From positions 1 through 36,255 of the forward strand of contig DASQKI010000082.1 of assembly GCA_035630615.1 (NCBI GenBank): 36,255 nt of DNA, read 5' to 3'. The position numbers and the translations under genes were made by a program. Shown here in pieces: positions 26,142 to 34,080 of the stretch. This DNA is from DATFRX01 sp035630615. GTDB lineage: Bacteria; Actinomycetota; Actinomycetes; Propionibacteriales; Nocardioidaceae. Under the pieces are notes generated by a model. It did not search any database. It saw only the letters and a list, made by a program, of their open reading frames with translations, and was not told the origin of the DNA. The first letter of the stretch is position 1; every line of letters starts with the position of its first letter.

Positions 26142-26609
26142 CTATTGCTGACGTTCGGCCGGGGGTTGCCAGTCCACCAGTATCTTCCGCTCACGTTTCA
26201 CGTCGGAGCAGTCCGGCGTGTGGTACCAAGTGACGGTGATGTGCCTGTCTTCCTGGCCGAATAACGGACTCAGGTGGAGCCGTTCGGGGTGACCGGAAGG
26301 AAACTCGTCGTAGGACACGTCGCCGCCGAACCTGCCGACATCTACGTAGACGCCGTACGCCGAGTCGGTGCCTTTGTTCCAGAGCGCGTGTTGGTCCTGG
26401 CTACTAAGAGGTTCCAATTCGAAGCGGACTCGGTTCCGCTCGACCTCGGTGCGTTTGTAGCCCGTCGCCTCCTCCGCCGCATCTGCGGCCCTAACGGCTG
26501 CCTTCGTCCTGACGATGGCAACCCATAGCGAGACGCCGCTGAGACAGACCGCGAAGATGGAGACCGTGAGCGCAGCCACATCCATGGCCGACATGGTAGG
26601 CCCAGACAT
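26142..26609 (-). CDS. Phage membrane-anchored protein of unknown function
   Basis: About 155 residues if ATG 26609 is the start (ATG 26594 or 26585 are alternatives). One membrane helix near the N-terminus (MDVAALTVSIFAVCLSGVSLWVAIV), a short basic/alanine-rich coil (RTKAAVRAADAAEEATGYKR), then a soluble domain of about 85 residues rich in beta strands (VRFELEPLSSQDQHALWNKG, YGVYVDVGRF). A -10-like TACGAT lies a few bases before ATG 26609. Monocistronic, opposite in direction to its neighbours, flanked by a terminator and an operator-like palindrome: a typical independently expressed prophage cargo gene. Family unknown. Confidence 0.75.
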   Translation of the reverse strand: MSGPTMSAMDVAALTVSIFAVCLSGVSLWVAIVRTKAAVRAADAAEEATGYKRTEVERNRVRFELEPLSSQDQHALWNKGTDSAYGVYVDVGRFGGDVSYDEFPSGHPERLHLSPLFGQEDRHITVTWYHTPDCSDVKRERKILVDWQPPAERQQ

Positions 26610-26627
26610 TGATATCGTAAGAAGCGT

Positions 26628-26647
26628 CTGACGACCGGCGTCGTCAG
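26628..26647. promoter_or_regulatory. Operator-like palindrome
   Basis: CTGACGAC-CGGC-GTCGTCAG, two 8-bp perfect arms with a 4-bp centre, lies about 9 bp upstream of the TACGAT -10-like box of the minus-strand membrane gene and 75 bp before the divergent small gene at 26723. The symmetry and place suit a dimeric repressor site. Confidence 0.55.
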
Positions 26648-26722
26648 GTGGTACCACTTCCCAGCCGTGGGGAGAGTCCAACCCCGTAGAGGTCCAAGAC
26701 CTCGCGAGGAGAGGAGTTCAGC

Positions 26723-26962
26723 ATGACCCGTCGCAAGACGATCGATTACGTCGAGGCAACGCTCGGCGGCTACCAGGCGGTCCGCATCCGGATGATGTCG
26801 GATGGAAACCTGATCGTGGACATCCCGACCCGAGGCCAGCAGTGGCGCATGGGTGGGTTCCGGTCGGGACGTGACGGTGGCACTCAGATCCAGTTGTCCC
26901 GTACCGGTGAGGTCACCGGAGTCGGCAACTTCCCGTTGCAGCGCACCGAGAAGCTGGACTGA
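26723..26962 (+). CDS. Small phage protein of unknown function
   Basis: 79 residues from ATG 26723, with GAGGAGAGGAG upstream as ribosome-binding site. The product is basic and strand-rich (IDYVEATLGGYQAVRIRMMS, NLIVDIPTRGQQWRMGGFRSG). No membrane helix, no recognised family. It is followed directly by a strong terminator, so it is its own transcription unit, a layout typical of a gene expressed in the lysogen. Confidence 0.75.
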   Translation: MTRRKTIDYVEATLGGYQAVRIRMMSDGNLIVDIPTRGQQWRMGGFRSGRDGGTQIQLSRTGEVTGVGNFPLQRTEKLD

Positions 26963-27243
26963 TCTGACACAACAAAAAGAACGCCCCTCTCCCGGGAGTC
27001 AGTGGGAGAGGGGCGTTTCTGTTCTCTGGAGGCAGCCATGCTCACCAGAGCTTGTTGGGCTTCCATCTTGGCCTTGCGTTTACGCCACACGGCGCGACGA
27101 CTCTCGGAGAGCCGGTAGTAGTCATACACTCGATCGCAGATCGCGATGGCGTACCGCTCATCGACGGCCAGCACCATCTTGTACGCCGTACGGAAGTTCT
27201 CGAACTCCGGATACTCCTGGCGCTCTAGGCGCTCGCGAGCCAT
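26884..27243 (-). CDS. Phage protein downstream of tail-type genes (C-terminus doubtful)
   Basis: Starts at ATG 27243, 6 bp after the stop of the previous minus-strand gene. The first ~80 residues look genuine: ERQEYPEFENFRTAYKMVLA, DERYAIAICDRVYDYYRLSE and a very basic RRAVWRKRKAKMEAQQ. The remainder to the stop at 26884 reads through the terminator stem at 26980-27017 and across the 3' end of the opposing gene, so the original C-terminus may have been lost. No family recognised. Confidence 0.55.
   Translation of the reverse strand: MARERLERQEYPEFENFRTAYKMVLAVDERYAIAICDRVYDYYRLSESRRAVWRKRKAKMEAQQALVSMAASREQKRPSPTDSRERGVLFVVSDQSSFSVRCNGKLPTPVTSPVRDNWI
26980..27017. terminator. Strong rho-independent terminator
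   Basis: AACGCCCCTCTCCC (26980-26993) and GGGAGAGGGGCGTT (27004-27017) make a perfect 14-bp stem with a 10-nt loop, with an A-rich run before and TTTCTG after. It ends the small plus-strand gene and shares the AACGCCCC...GGGGCGTT plan with the terminator at 26088. Confidence 0.92.
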
Positions 27244-27249
27244 GAAGGA

Positions 27250-27654
27250 TCAAGCGTTACCGGCAGTGATGGTGAATGAGGTCACGCTGACGGTGCCGCC
27301 AGCGGTGATGCTCGTGGCGTTGAGGTTCAGGTCCGAGCCCGAGGTCCCCACGTTGCCGTCCATCACATGCGTCGAGCCGTCCGACTGAACGATCCGGAAC
27401 CAAGTAGCGGTGCCGGTCGCGTCAGCCGAAGCGTCCTGCGCGATCGAGCTGAGCGTGAGCACGCCGCTGGAAGCCGAGGCTGACGATGGATCAGTGAGCG
27501 TCAGCTCAGCGAGCTTGGTCGTAGCAGTACCACCAGTCGCCGGACGTGAACCGTCGTAGATCCGAAGAAGTGCCGCGCCAGCTCCGCCGTCCATACGGGC
27601 CGTGATCTGGTCAAGCTGTGAGTTGCGCAGAGCAACCACGTAGCCGAGTGCCAT
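27250..27654 (-). CDS. Phage virion-associated protein (conserved, uncharacterised)
   Basis: 134 residues from ATG 27654 with AGGAG upstream (AGAAGGAGATAAGAAG before the ATG). Recognisable uncharacterised phage family: LRNSQLDQITARMDGGAGAA, LLRIYDGSRPATGGTATTKLAELTL, GTATWFRIVQSDGSTHVMDG, VGTSGSDLNLNATSI and a C-terminal beta strand VTSFTITAGNA. Beta-rich and repetitive, compatible with a tail or capsid-surface appendage. Located between two other tail-type genes on the minus strand, opposite to the terminase-capsid operon. Confidence 0.85.
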   Translation of the reverse strand: MALGYVVALRNSQLDQITARMDGGAGAALLRIYDGSRPATGGTATTKLAELTLTDPSSASASSGVLTLSSIAQDASADATGTATWFRIVQSDGSTHVMDGNVGTSGSDLNLNATSITAGGTVSVTSFTITAGNA

Positions 27655-27682
27655 CTTCTTATCTCCTTCTGGACATGCCAAA

Positions 27683-27703
27683 GGCCCCGCAATAAGCGGG
27701 GCC
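27683..27703 (-). terminator. Intra-operon terminator
   Basis: GGCCCCGC-AATAA-GCGGGGCC, a perfect 8-bp stem, followed on the minus strand by TTT. It sits between the stop of the gene at 27720 and the start of the gene at 27654, so it can reduce expression of the latter from upstream. Confidence 0.85.
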
Positions 27704-27719
27704 TCGCAGTTGGGTCAGG

Positions 27720-28049
27720 TCAGGAAATTGCCTTCGAGACCTTGAGCTTCAGCGGCATCATTCGGTCTTTGTTGTCGACAGTTCTGCGAGCCCACAATTG
27801 GGCGTTGTAGGTGCCAGCGGTGAGCGAGTCCCATTCACCAGCCGTCAGGGAAATCGTGACGTTCGGAGCGGTACCAGCACCAACAATTCCGGTGCTCTTC
27901 GTCGTCGTGGTCGGTGTCGCAATCCGAAGCTCGAAAGTGTGTCCGGTCGAAAAGTCGATGAGAGTCCCGCTGTGGTCGTTCCACGTCAACGTGTAGCTGG
28001 GCAGCTCAGTGCCGATCGTGTACTCGATGACCCGTGGCGGTGTCGGCAT
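27720..28049 (-). CDS. Phage beta-sandwich protein (BppU-N-like tail appendage)
   Basis: 109 residues from ATG 28049, overlapping the TGA of the repeat gene (TGATG), so translation is coupled. Sequence: an N-terminal strand series (EYTIGTELPSYTLTWNDHSG), FSTGHTFELRIATPTTTTKS, then VTISLTAGEWDSLTAGTYNAQ and LWARRTVDNKDRMMPLKLKV. This resembles the small beta-sandwich domains at the base of phage baseplate/receptor-binding proteins (BppU N-terminal type). Family call is tentative, coding call good. Confidence 0.8.
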   Translation of the reverse strand: MPTPPRVIEYTIGTELPSYTLTWNDHSGTLIDFSTGHTFELRIATPTTTTKSTGIVGAGTAPNVTISLTAGEWDSLTAGTYNAQLWARRTVDNKDRMMPLKLKVSKAIS

Positions 28050-29415
28050 CAAGCAACCTCCTGGAAAGGTTGGACCTCGGTATCGGTCCAGGTGACGTTA
28101 TGGCTGTGCTCGTCCCAGCCGTCCGACCCTGACTCGTTCCAAGTGGCGGTGTGGTTCGGCTCAGTCCAGGTCAGGTTGGTCGGGTTCGGGTCTGGGTGCT
28201 GAGGTCCGAAGCCAATAGCCGAGCAGGTCTGGTTGGCCTGCGTGACGGCAACGGTGCCGACGTAGACCAGGACACCGACCGCATTCGCCACTTGGTCTGC
28301 CTGGACAGCCGTAGCTGTCCCTGTGACGGGCTCTGTGACCATTCCGGCACCCGAGGCCGTGTCGGACTCCTGCGTCGTTGCAGAGGTCCCTACAACGCCG
28401 AGAACACCGGTAGCAGAGCCGGTCTGACTCGCCTGTGTAACCGAGACCGTTCCGACGTACCCGAGCACTCCGGTGCCTTCGGCGGTCTGGTCCTCTTGAG
28501 TGATGTCGGCGAGGCCAAGGACGCCTTCTCCGACGAAGCCGATTCCGTCAGCCGTGTTGTCTTGCTGAGAGACCGCGACCAATCCACTGACCGGCGCTCC
28601 GACAGCTCCAGCCGCGCTAGCCGTGTCATCGGCCTGAGTTACGTCAACCGTTCCCGAGTATTCGAGGACCCCGGAGGCATCGGCAGTCTGGTCATCCTGC
28701 GTCTGCGAGACCGAGCCGTAGTTGTCGACCTTGATGCCGGTGGCATCGGCAGTCTGGTCGGCCTGAGTGACATCGACTGTGCCCGAGTAGATCAGGACAC
28801 CGGAAGCAGTCGCCGTCTGGTCAGCCTGGGTAATCGAAGCCGAGCCCGTGAACGACGGGACTCCTACCGAACCCGTGGCAGTTGCCGTCTGATCGTCCTG
28901 GAACACATCAGCAGAGCCACTGACGGGACCTGTGACAGCTCCGGATGCCTGGCTGGTATCTCCGGCCTGGGTAACGGCTGCCGAGCCCGAGTAGCCCAAC
29001 ACAGCCGTTGCGGTGCTGGTGTCGTCGGCTTGGGTGACCGTCGCGCTCCCGGCGTACTCCAAGATCCCGGAAGCCGTCGAGGTCTGATCGTCCTGCGTCT
29101 CGGCGACGGAGCCCGAGTATTCGAGGATGCCCGAGGCAGTCGAGGTCTGATCGGCTTGGGTCGGAGCTACCGTTCCTGAGTAGATCAGGACGCCGGATGC
29201 CGTGGAAGTTTGATCGGCCTGAGTGATCGCTGCGGTTCCGCTGTACTTCAGGACTCCGCTGGCCGTTGAGGTCTGGTTGGCTTGCGTCGTCGCCGAGGTA
29301 CCGACGAAGTTGACGACCGAGCCCGAGGCGGCGGAGGTCTGCGCTGCCTGCGTCGTCGTTGAGGTACCGCTGTAGATCAGGACGCCACTGGCGGTCGAAG
29401 TCTGATCCGCCTGCG
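28049..29415 (-). CDS. Phage tandem-repeat protein, 5'-truncated
   Basis: From the junction at about 29415 to the stop at 28049 the minus frame encodes about 19 tandem repeats of about 21 residues with the core TQADQTSTASGVLxYSGT (first copy partial, beginning QADQT at 29413). A Trp-rich C-terminal domain follows (NLTWTEPNHTATW, HSHNVTWTDTE). Such TQADDT-type repeats occur in many phage structural proteins and form extended beta structures. No start codon precedes the repeats before the frame enters the antisense of the terminase P-loop region, so the in-frame ATG 29503 is rejected and the true 5' end is missing. Operon with the two genes downstream. Confidence 0.85.
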
Positions 29416-30680
29416 GGAAGTGGTCCGCGTCGAGATGTTGGCTTGCGGTACCCAGGCAGAACGGTAAGAACGCTTGCCTTGAGGTCCGCGAGCTGTACGG
29501 CATGGTCGAGCTGGGCGAGCGAATCCTCCACTCCTCACACGCTGTAAAGACCAGCCGCAAGGCTTTTCGCAGACTGCTCGGGTTCTTCGAGAATCCCCGC
29601 GAACATCCGGAGCTTTCCGGGATGGTCAAGGAGATTCGGAGAACCAACGGCCAAGAGGCCATCTACCTGACCAATGGCGCGTCGGTCGAGATCATCGCCC
29701 GGACCCGCTCGTCGGGCCGAGGCTTCGACGGGATCGACGTACTGGTCATCGATGAGGCCCAAGAGCTGAGCGACGATGAGCAGGCCGCTCTGTTGCCGAC
29801 GATCTCGGCGGCGACGCAGGGCAATCCTCAGGTGATCTTCACCGGGACTCCACCGAACCCGATGAAGCCGGTTCAGGGCCGGGTCTTCCGTCGCGTACGA
29901 CAGGACGGCATCGACAAGCGCAACCCTCGGCTGTGCCTGCACGACTTCGGCGTTCACGACGGGCCACTGCCCGACATTGACGACCGGGAGTTGTGGCGGC
30001 AAACCAACCCGGCGCTCGGTGGCCGGGTACGTCTCACCGAGGTCGAGCAGGAGCGTCGCGAGATGCCTCCTGAGCGGTTCGCGGCTGAGCGGTTGGGCTG
30101 GTGGGGAGACCCCGGCACGGTCGACTCCAGCGTCATCGACCTGGCGCAGTGGGCCAAGCTTCGCGGCGATGCGCCTTCGCCCGAAGAGGCGGTCTTGGTC
30201 GTGGACGTGTCTCCGGATCGGAGGTACTCCTCGATCGGGGTCGCTGCAAACGTCGGGGACCGGACGCTGGTGATGGTCCGACACTCTGCCGGGACCGCCT
30301 GGGTTGTTCCGGAGCTGATGAAGCTCGTGGGAAGGCAGAACGTCTTAGAGGTTGCGGTCAACGGAGGCCAGGCCGACGCGCTGGTTCCCGACATCGAAGC
30401 CGAAGGCGTGGAAGTCGAGCGAGTCACCACTCGTGAGATGGGCGCGGCTTGCGCTGCCTTCCAGTCCGGAGTCACTGAAGGTCGCGTCCTCCATGTCGGC
30501 CAACCCGAGCTGGACGCGGCAGTAGCGAACGCCAGGACTCGGATGTCCGGCGAGATCGAGCTGTGGGACCGGCGTGACTGGTCCATCGACATCTCACCAC
30601 TGGTCGCTTGTTCGGCTGCTGCCTTCCGGTGGGCCAAGAACGCCGAACGCGATTACGACCTAGCGATGAGCGTTGGGTGA
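29415..30680 (+). pseudogene. terL: Terminase large subunit, 5'-truncated
   Basis: DNA-packaging ATPase/nuclease. The frame opens at 29406 right after a stop; homology starts at GKWSAS (29415). The P-loop AVPRQNGKNACLEVRELYGM is present but has no start codon before it. The first in-frame ATG (29502) would drop the P-loop. Walker B is FDGIDVLVIDEAQELSDDEQ; the C-terminal nuclease half shows VLVVDVSPDRRYSSI with its metal-binding Asp. The usual ~60-100 N-terminal residues are replaced by the oppositely oriented repeat gene. As written the protein cannot be made whole, so packaging should fail unless the junction is an assembly artefact or is reversible. Confidence 0.9.
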
Positions 30681-30693
30681 CAGGAGACCGCTT

Positions 30694-30846
30694 GTGGTGA
30701 CCACCGTGCTCGACCTCGCTGGCGCGGGATGTCTGATCGCAGCGGCGTACCTGATCTACATGCCAGCAGGGATCGCGGCTCTCGGTCTGGCTCTGCTCGC
30801 AGCGTCGGCGAACTTTACCCGAACCAAGAAGGCGGTCGACGGATGA
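30694..30846 (+). CDS. Small phage membrane protein
   Basis: 50 residues from GTG 30694 with AGGAG 8 bp upstream (a second GTG follows at once). Two short hydrophobic stretches (LDLAGAGCLIAAAYLIYM and GIAALGLALLAASANF) and a basic tail. It overlaps the portal start by ATGA. A small hydrophobic gene between terminase and portal is common in actinophages; function unknown. Confidence 0.75.
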   Translation: MVTTVLDLAGAGCLIAAAYLIYMPAGIAALGLALLAASANFTRTKKAVDG

Positions 30847-32003
30847 GCTTGTTCTTCCGGAACCGCGAGGAGAAGCGTGCGATCACCGGATTGCCGTGGA
30901 TCGCTGGCGGCGACTATGGGTCGAACATCTCACAGGAGAAGGCGCTCACCCTGGCTCCGGTCTTCGCAGCCAACCGCCACATCACAGACTTCGCCTCGAC
31001 GCTGCCGCTGAAGTCGTACCGGAAGCTCGGCGACAACGAGCGTCAGCCGATGGACTCCCTTCCGCAACTGTTCCGTGACCTTGAGACCCGAGGCGAGCTG
31101 GTGCCGTGGCTCAGTTCCGGGGTCTCGTCGCTTGTCCTTCGAGGCAACGCGGTCGGCCTGATCGCGGGTTCGGACGGCTTCGGGTTCCCGACCAACGTCA
31201 CCTGGCTCTCGATGGATCGAGTCTGGGTGGACGACTCGACCGGCGTAGGCCGCTGGTACGTGGACGGACGCCAGGTCTCTCGCCTCGATCTGGTTCACAT
31301 TCCGTGGATCACGATTCCTGGGCACACTCTCGCGCTGTCGCCGATCGCCTACTTCGCCAGGACGATCAACGCCGGACTTGATGCGCAGCAGTACGGCGGC
31401 GACTGGTTCCAGGGCGGCGGTTTCCCGCCGAGCGTGTTCAAGAACTTGGAGAAGCCGGTTGTCGATGGCGCGGCTGCCGACGCGGTGAGGGAGCGACTGA
31501 AGCGGGCGCTGAAGAAGCGCGAGCCGTTCGTCACCGGCAAGGATTGGGAGTTCACCCCGATCACGATTCCGCCGAGCGAGGCGCAGTTCATCGAGACTCA
31601 GAAGCTTTCGGCGAACCAGATCGCGTCGATCTATGGCATCGCTCCGGAGGAGTGCGGTGGAGAGCCAGCCGGATCGTTGACCTACCTCAACGAGGAGCAC
31701 CGGCAGACCGTCCGTGCGCACAACCTGAGTCCCTATCTGGCTCGGTTCGAGCGAGCCTTCGCCTCGTGGTTGCCGGACAAGCAGTTCGTGAGGTTCAACG
31801 TGGACGCGATCGTTCGCGCCGACATCAAGACTCGTCATGAGGTCTACCGGATTCAGTCCGACATCGGACTCACGACAACCAACGAACGTCGAGCACACGA
31901 AGACCTGTCGCCGATTGACGGTGGCGACGTACTGCCAGCGAAGAAGCCACCGGAGGAACCGCGCCGGTTGACGGTGGTCCAACCAGAGGAAGGCTCAGGA
32001 TGA
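30843..32003 (+). CDS. Portal protein (HK97 family)
   Basis: 386 residues from ATG 30843 (MSLFFRNREEKRAITGLPW), overlapping the preceding gene by ATGA; longer in-frame readings to 30729 cross that gene. Phage portal family: LTLAPVFAANRHITDFASTLPLKSYRK, LVPWLSSGVSSLVLRGNAVGLI, LVHIPWITIPGHTLALSPIAYFA, KLSANQIASIYGIAPEECGG and SLTYLNEEHRQTVRAHNLSPYLARFERAF. It forms the dodecameric channel at one capsid vertex. Overlaps the protease start by ATGA. Confidence 0.96.
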   Translation: MSLFFRNREEKRAITGLPWIAGGDYGSNISQEKALTLAPVFAANRHITDFASTLPLKSYRKLGDNERQPMDSLPQLFRDLETRGELVPWLSSGVSSLVLRGNAVGLIAGSDGFGFPTNVTWLSMDRVWVDDSTGVGRWYVDGRQVSRLDLVHIPWITIPGHTLALSPIAYFARTINAGLDAQQYGGDWFQGGGFPPSVFKNLEKPVVDGAAADAVRERLKRALKKREPFVTGKDWEFTPITIPPSEAQFIETQKLSANQIASIYGIAPEECGGEPAGSLTYLNEEHRQTVRAHNLSPYLARFERAFASWLPDKQFVRFNVDAIVRADIKTRHEVYRIQSDIGLTTTNERRAHEDLSPIDGGDVLPAKKPPEEPRRLTVVQPEEGSG

Positions 32004-32641
32004 GCACCAACATTGAGCGCCGCTTCACCGCTGGCCGGGTCGAGTTGCGCGCCCGCAACAGCGACAAGAAGACCATCGGCGGCTACGCGGCGAAGTTCAA
32101 CAAGCCGAGCCAGAACCTCGGCGGCTTCGTGGAGGTCGTGTCGAACCAGTTCTTCAACAAGTCGCGAGGTGACGGCTGGCCGGACGTGCTCGCCCGCTAT
32201 AACCACGATGACAACATGCTGCTCGGTACCACGGCAGCGGGCACGCTTCGGCTTGACCTCGACAACGAGGGTCTGTTGTACGACGTGGATCTTCCTGGCT
32301 CTCGTGGCGATGTCTTCGAGCTGGTCGAGCGCGGCGACGTGCAGAAGTCGTCATTCGCCTTCATCGTCTTCGAGGACGAGTGGGGAACCAGCGACCAGGG
32401 CTTCCCGCAGCGGACCCTCATCACCGGCTCGCTGCGCGACGTAGCGCCGGTCAACACTCCGGCGTATCTCGACACCTCGGCTGGGCTTCGGTCACTTGCC
32501 GAGAAGTTCGACGCCGACTTCGAAGAGGTCCGCAAGCTCCCTTCGGCGAACGAGCTGACCCGGTTCTTCCAGCGCACTGACCGTCCGTCCAAGCGCTCCG
32601 CAGCAGCGGCGTTGGCGAAGGTCAAGGCCATCAAGATCTAG
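32000..32641 (+). CDS. HK97-type prohead protease
   Basis: 213 residues from ATG 32000. Family S78-like fold: GGYAAKFNKPSQNL, then RYNHDDNMLLGTTAAGTLRL with the catalytic His (about H69), and FELVERGDVQKSSFAFIV with the catalytic Ser (about S117/S118), followed by LRDVAPVNTPAYLDTSAGLRSL. It cleaves the capsid delta domain during maturation. Translationally coupled to the portal gene. The 122 bp after its stop is the structured capsid leader. Confidence 0.96.
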   Translation: MSTNIERRFTAGRVELRARNSDKKTIGGYAAKFNKPSQNLGGFVEVVSNQFFNKSRGDGWPDVLARYNHDDNMLLGTTAAGTLRLDLDNEGLLYDVDLPGSRGDVFELVERGDVQKSSFAFIVFEDEWGTSDQGFPQRTLITGSLRDVAPVNTPAYLDTSAGLRSLAEKFDADFEEVRKLPSANELTRFFQRTDRPSKRSAAAALAKVKAIKI

Positions 32642-32657
32642 CACCACTTCCGACGCC

Positions 32658-32760
32658 TCGGGCAGGCCGAAAGCCACCCGACGCGGCGGTCAGCAACACC
32701 GAAACTCCGGCAGGGCGAAACCCACCGGGACTACATCCCAATAAGTCCCGGAAAGGGGAC
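32658..32760 (+). promoter_or_regulatory. Structured capsid-gene leader with two covarying hairpins and an RBS switch
   Basis: Hairpin 1 (32658-32681) and hairpin 2 (32706-32729) are both 24 nt: a 5-bp outer stem, a CA / A internal loop, a 3-bp inner stem and a CGAAA loop. Paired bases differ in compensating ways (inner GGC/GCC versus GGG/CCC; third outer pair G-C versus C-G) while unpaired bases are identical. Downstream, GTCCC (32745-32749) can pair with GGGAC of the ribosome-binding region (32756-32760). Alternatively GTCCCGG (32745-32751) pairs with CCGGGAC (32725-32731), which overlaps hairpin 2. The two states would close or open the capsid start. Pairings are seen by eye; the function is inferred. 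Confidence 0.6.
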
Positions 32761-32763
32761 GCC

Positions 32764-33996
32764 ATGAGCGAAGTGGTCAAGCGGTTGCTTGAGCGCCGAG
32801 CGAACCTCGTGGAGAACATGCGCGAGGTCGCCGAGAAGGCGGTCAACGAGAACCGCGACATGACGGCTGAAGAGGACCGTCAGTTCACTGAAACCAACGC
32901 CGAGGTCGACGCGCTCCAGAAGCGCGCCGACGCCATGCTCGAAGGCGAGAAGCGTGCCAAGGAGATCGAGGACTCGTTCTCGGCTCTCAACGGCAAGCCG
33001 CAGGAGCGCGGCACTCAGCAGACCGACGCTGAGCGCAACAAGCTCAACGACTGGATGCGCGGTCAGGGCGAGCAGCGGAACCAGCGGGCCTATGTGGTCC
33101 CGCCTGGTCCGTTGACCAAGGCCGAGACTCGTGACCTCACCACGTCGTCCAGCGGCGTGATCGACACCGGCTTCCGGGCACAGCTCTGGGAGTACATGGT
33201 CGAGAACGCTGGTGTCCTGGACACCGGGGTCGATCTGCTCCAGACCGCCAGCGGCGAGACGATCAAGCTTCCGCGAGTGACTGCTCACTCGGCGGTCGAC
33301 ACCACCATCACTGAGGGTGCGGCCATCGATGAGGCGGACCCGACTCTCAGCTCGGTCAACTCGACCGTGGCGAAGATGGGTTACGTCGTGCAGCTCTCGA
33401 CCGAGCTGATCGATGACAGCGGAGTCGACCTCCAGGGCTACCTGGCTCGGTCGGCTGGCCGTTCTCTCGGTATCGCGGTCGGAGCTGCGGCTGTTACTGC
33501 CGCTGCGACCGGAGCTTCGGCAGGAGCTACCACGGCAACCGGTGAGCACGACAACTTGGGTGCCCAGAACACCGCAGGCAAGGGCTTCGACTACCTGATC
33601 ACGCTGTTCCACAGCGTCATCGCTCCGTACCGAGCTTCCAGCTCGTGCGCGTGGTTGATGAGCGACGTGACGGCAGCGATGGTTCGGAAGTTGAAGTCCA
33701 GCGAGGGTGTCTACGCCTGGCAGCCGAGCGTCATCGTCGGCCAGCCGGACACCATCCTCGGCAAGCCGGTCTACATCGACACCAACGTGGCCGACCCGGC
33801 TGCGGCGGCTGAGTCGATCCTGTTCGGCGACTGGCGGTCCCTCGTGGTCCGCATCGCTGGCGGATTCCGCTTCGAGCGGAGCGACGACTTCGCGTTCAAC
33901 GCTGACCTCGTGACCTTCCGTGCGCTGGTGCGTACGGGCTCGGTCTCGGTCGACGCCAACGCGATCAAGTCGCTGACCCACGGCGCTGCGAGCTGA
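32764..33996 (+). CDS. Major capsid protein (HK97 fold)
   Basis: 410 residues from ATG 32764 with GGAAAGGGG upstream. The N-terminal ~80 residues are a charged coiled coil (LLERRANLVENMREVAEKAV, DALQKRADAMLEGEKRAKEIE), the scaffolding delta domain removed by the protease. The HK97 capsid fold follows: VIDTGFRAQLWEYMVENAGV, IKLPRVTAHSAVDTTITEGAA, VVQLSTELIDDSGVDLQGYL, then the A/P domain ending FGDWRSLVVRIAGGFRFERS and FRALVRTGSVSVD. Full family length. Highly expressed genes of this type are usually controlled separately from their neighbours, which fits the structured leader and the terminator that follows. Confidence 0.96.
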   Translation: MSEVVKRLLERRANLVENMREVAEKAVNENRDMTAEEDRQFTETNAEVDALQKRADAMLEGEKRAKEIEDSFSALNGKPQERGTQQTDAERNKLNDWMRGQGEQRNQRAYVVPPGPLTKAETRDLTTSSSGVIDTGFRAQLWEYMVENAGVLDTGVDLLQTASGETIKLPRVTAHSAVDTTITEGAAIDEADPTLSSVNSTVAKMGYVVQLSTELIDDSGVDLQGYLARSAGRSLGIAVGAAAVTAAATGASAGATTATGEHDNLGAQNTAGKGFDYLITLFHSVIAPYRASSSCAWLMSDVTAAMVRKLKSSEGVYAWQPSVIVGQPDTILGKPVYIDTNVADPAAAAESILFGDWRSLVVRIAGGFRFERSDDFAFNADLVTFRALVRTGSVSVDANAIKSLTHGAAS

Positions 33997-34007
33997 CCTG
34001 AGACGGA

Positions 34008-34044
34008 GGGGTGGGTGCGGGCGGCGGCTCACCCGCCTCACCCC
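34008..34044 (+). terminator. Terminator-like hairpin after the capsid gene
   Basis: GGGGTG (34008-34013) pairs with CACCCC (34039-34044), with inner GCGGG/CCCGC, then TTCTTC. It lies 12 bp after the capsid stop and 36 bp before the next start, so it can keep connector expression below capsid expression. Confidence 0.75.
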
Positions 34045-34080
34045 TTCTTCAACACCGACATCACGATCGAGAGGACAGCC

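Noticed and set aside
28200..29415. CRISPR-like repeated DNA on the plus strand
   Set aside because: The periodicity (about 63 bp) is that of the 21-residue protein repeats, in one open frame with diverged DNA; it is coding repetition.
29416..29662. N-terminal extension of the repeat protein into the terminase region (starts at 29662 or 29503)
   Set aside because: This stretch is exactly antisense to the conserved terminase P-loop region, has no ribosome-binding site and does not resemble the repeats, so the frame is open by chance.
29502..30680. Terminase starting at ATG 29502
   Set aside because: The in-frame sequence before it encodes the conserved P-loop (AVPRQNGKN), so 29502 is an internal methionine; the gene is truncated, not short.
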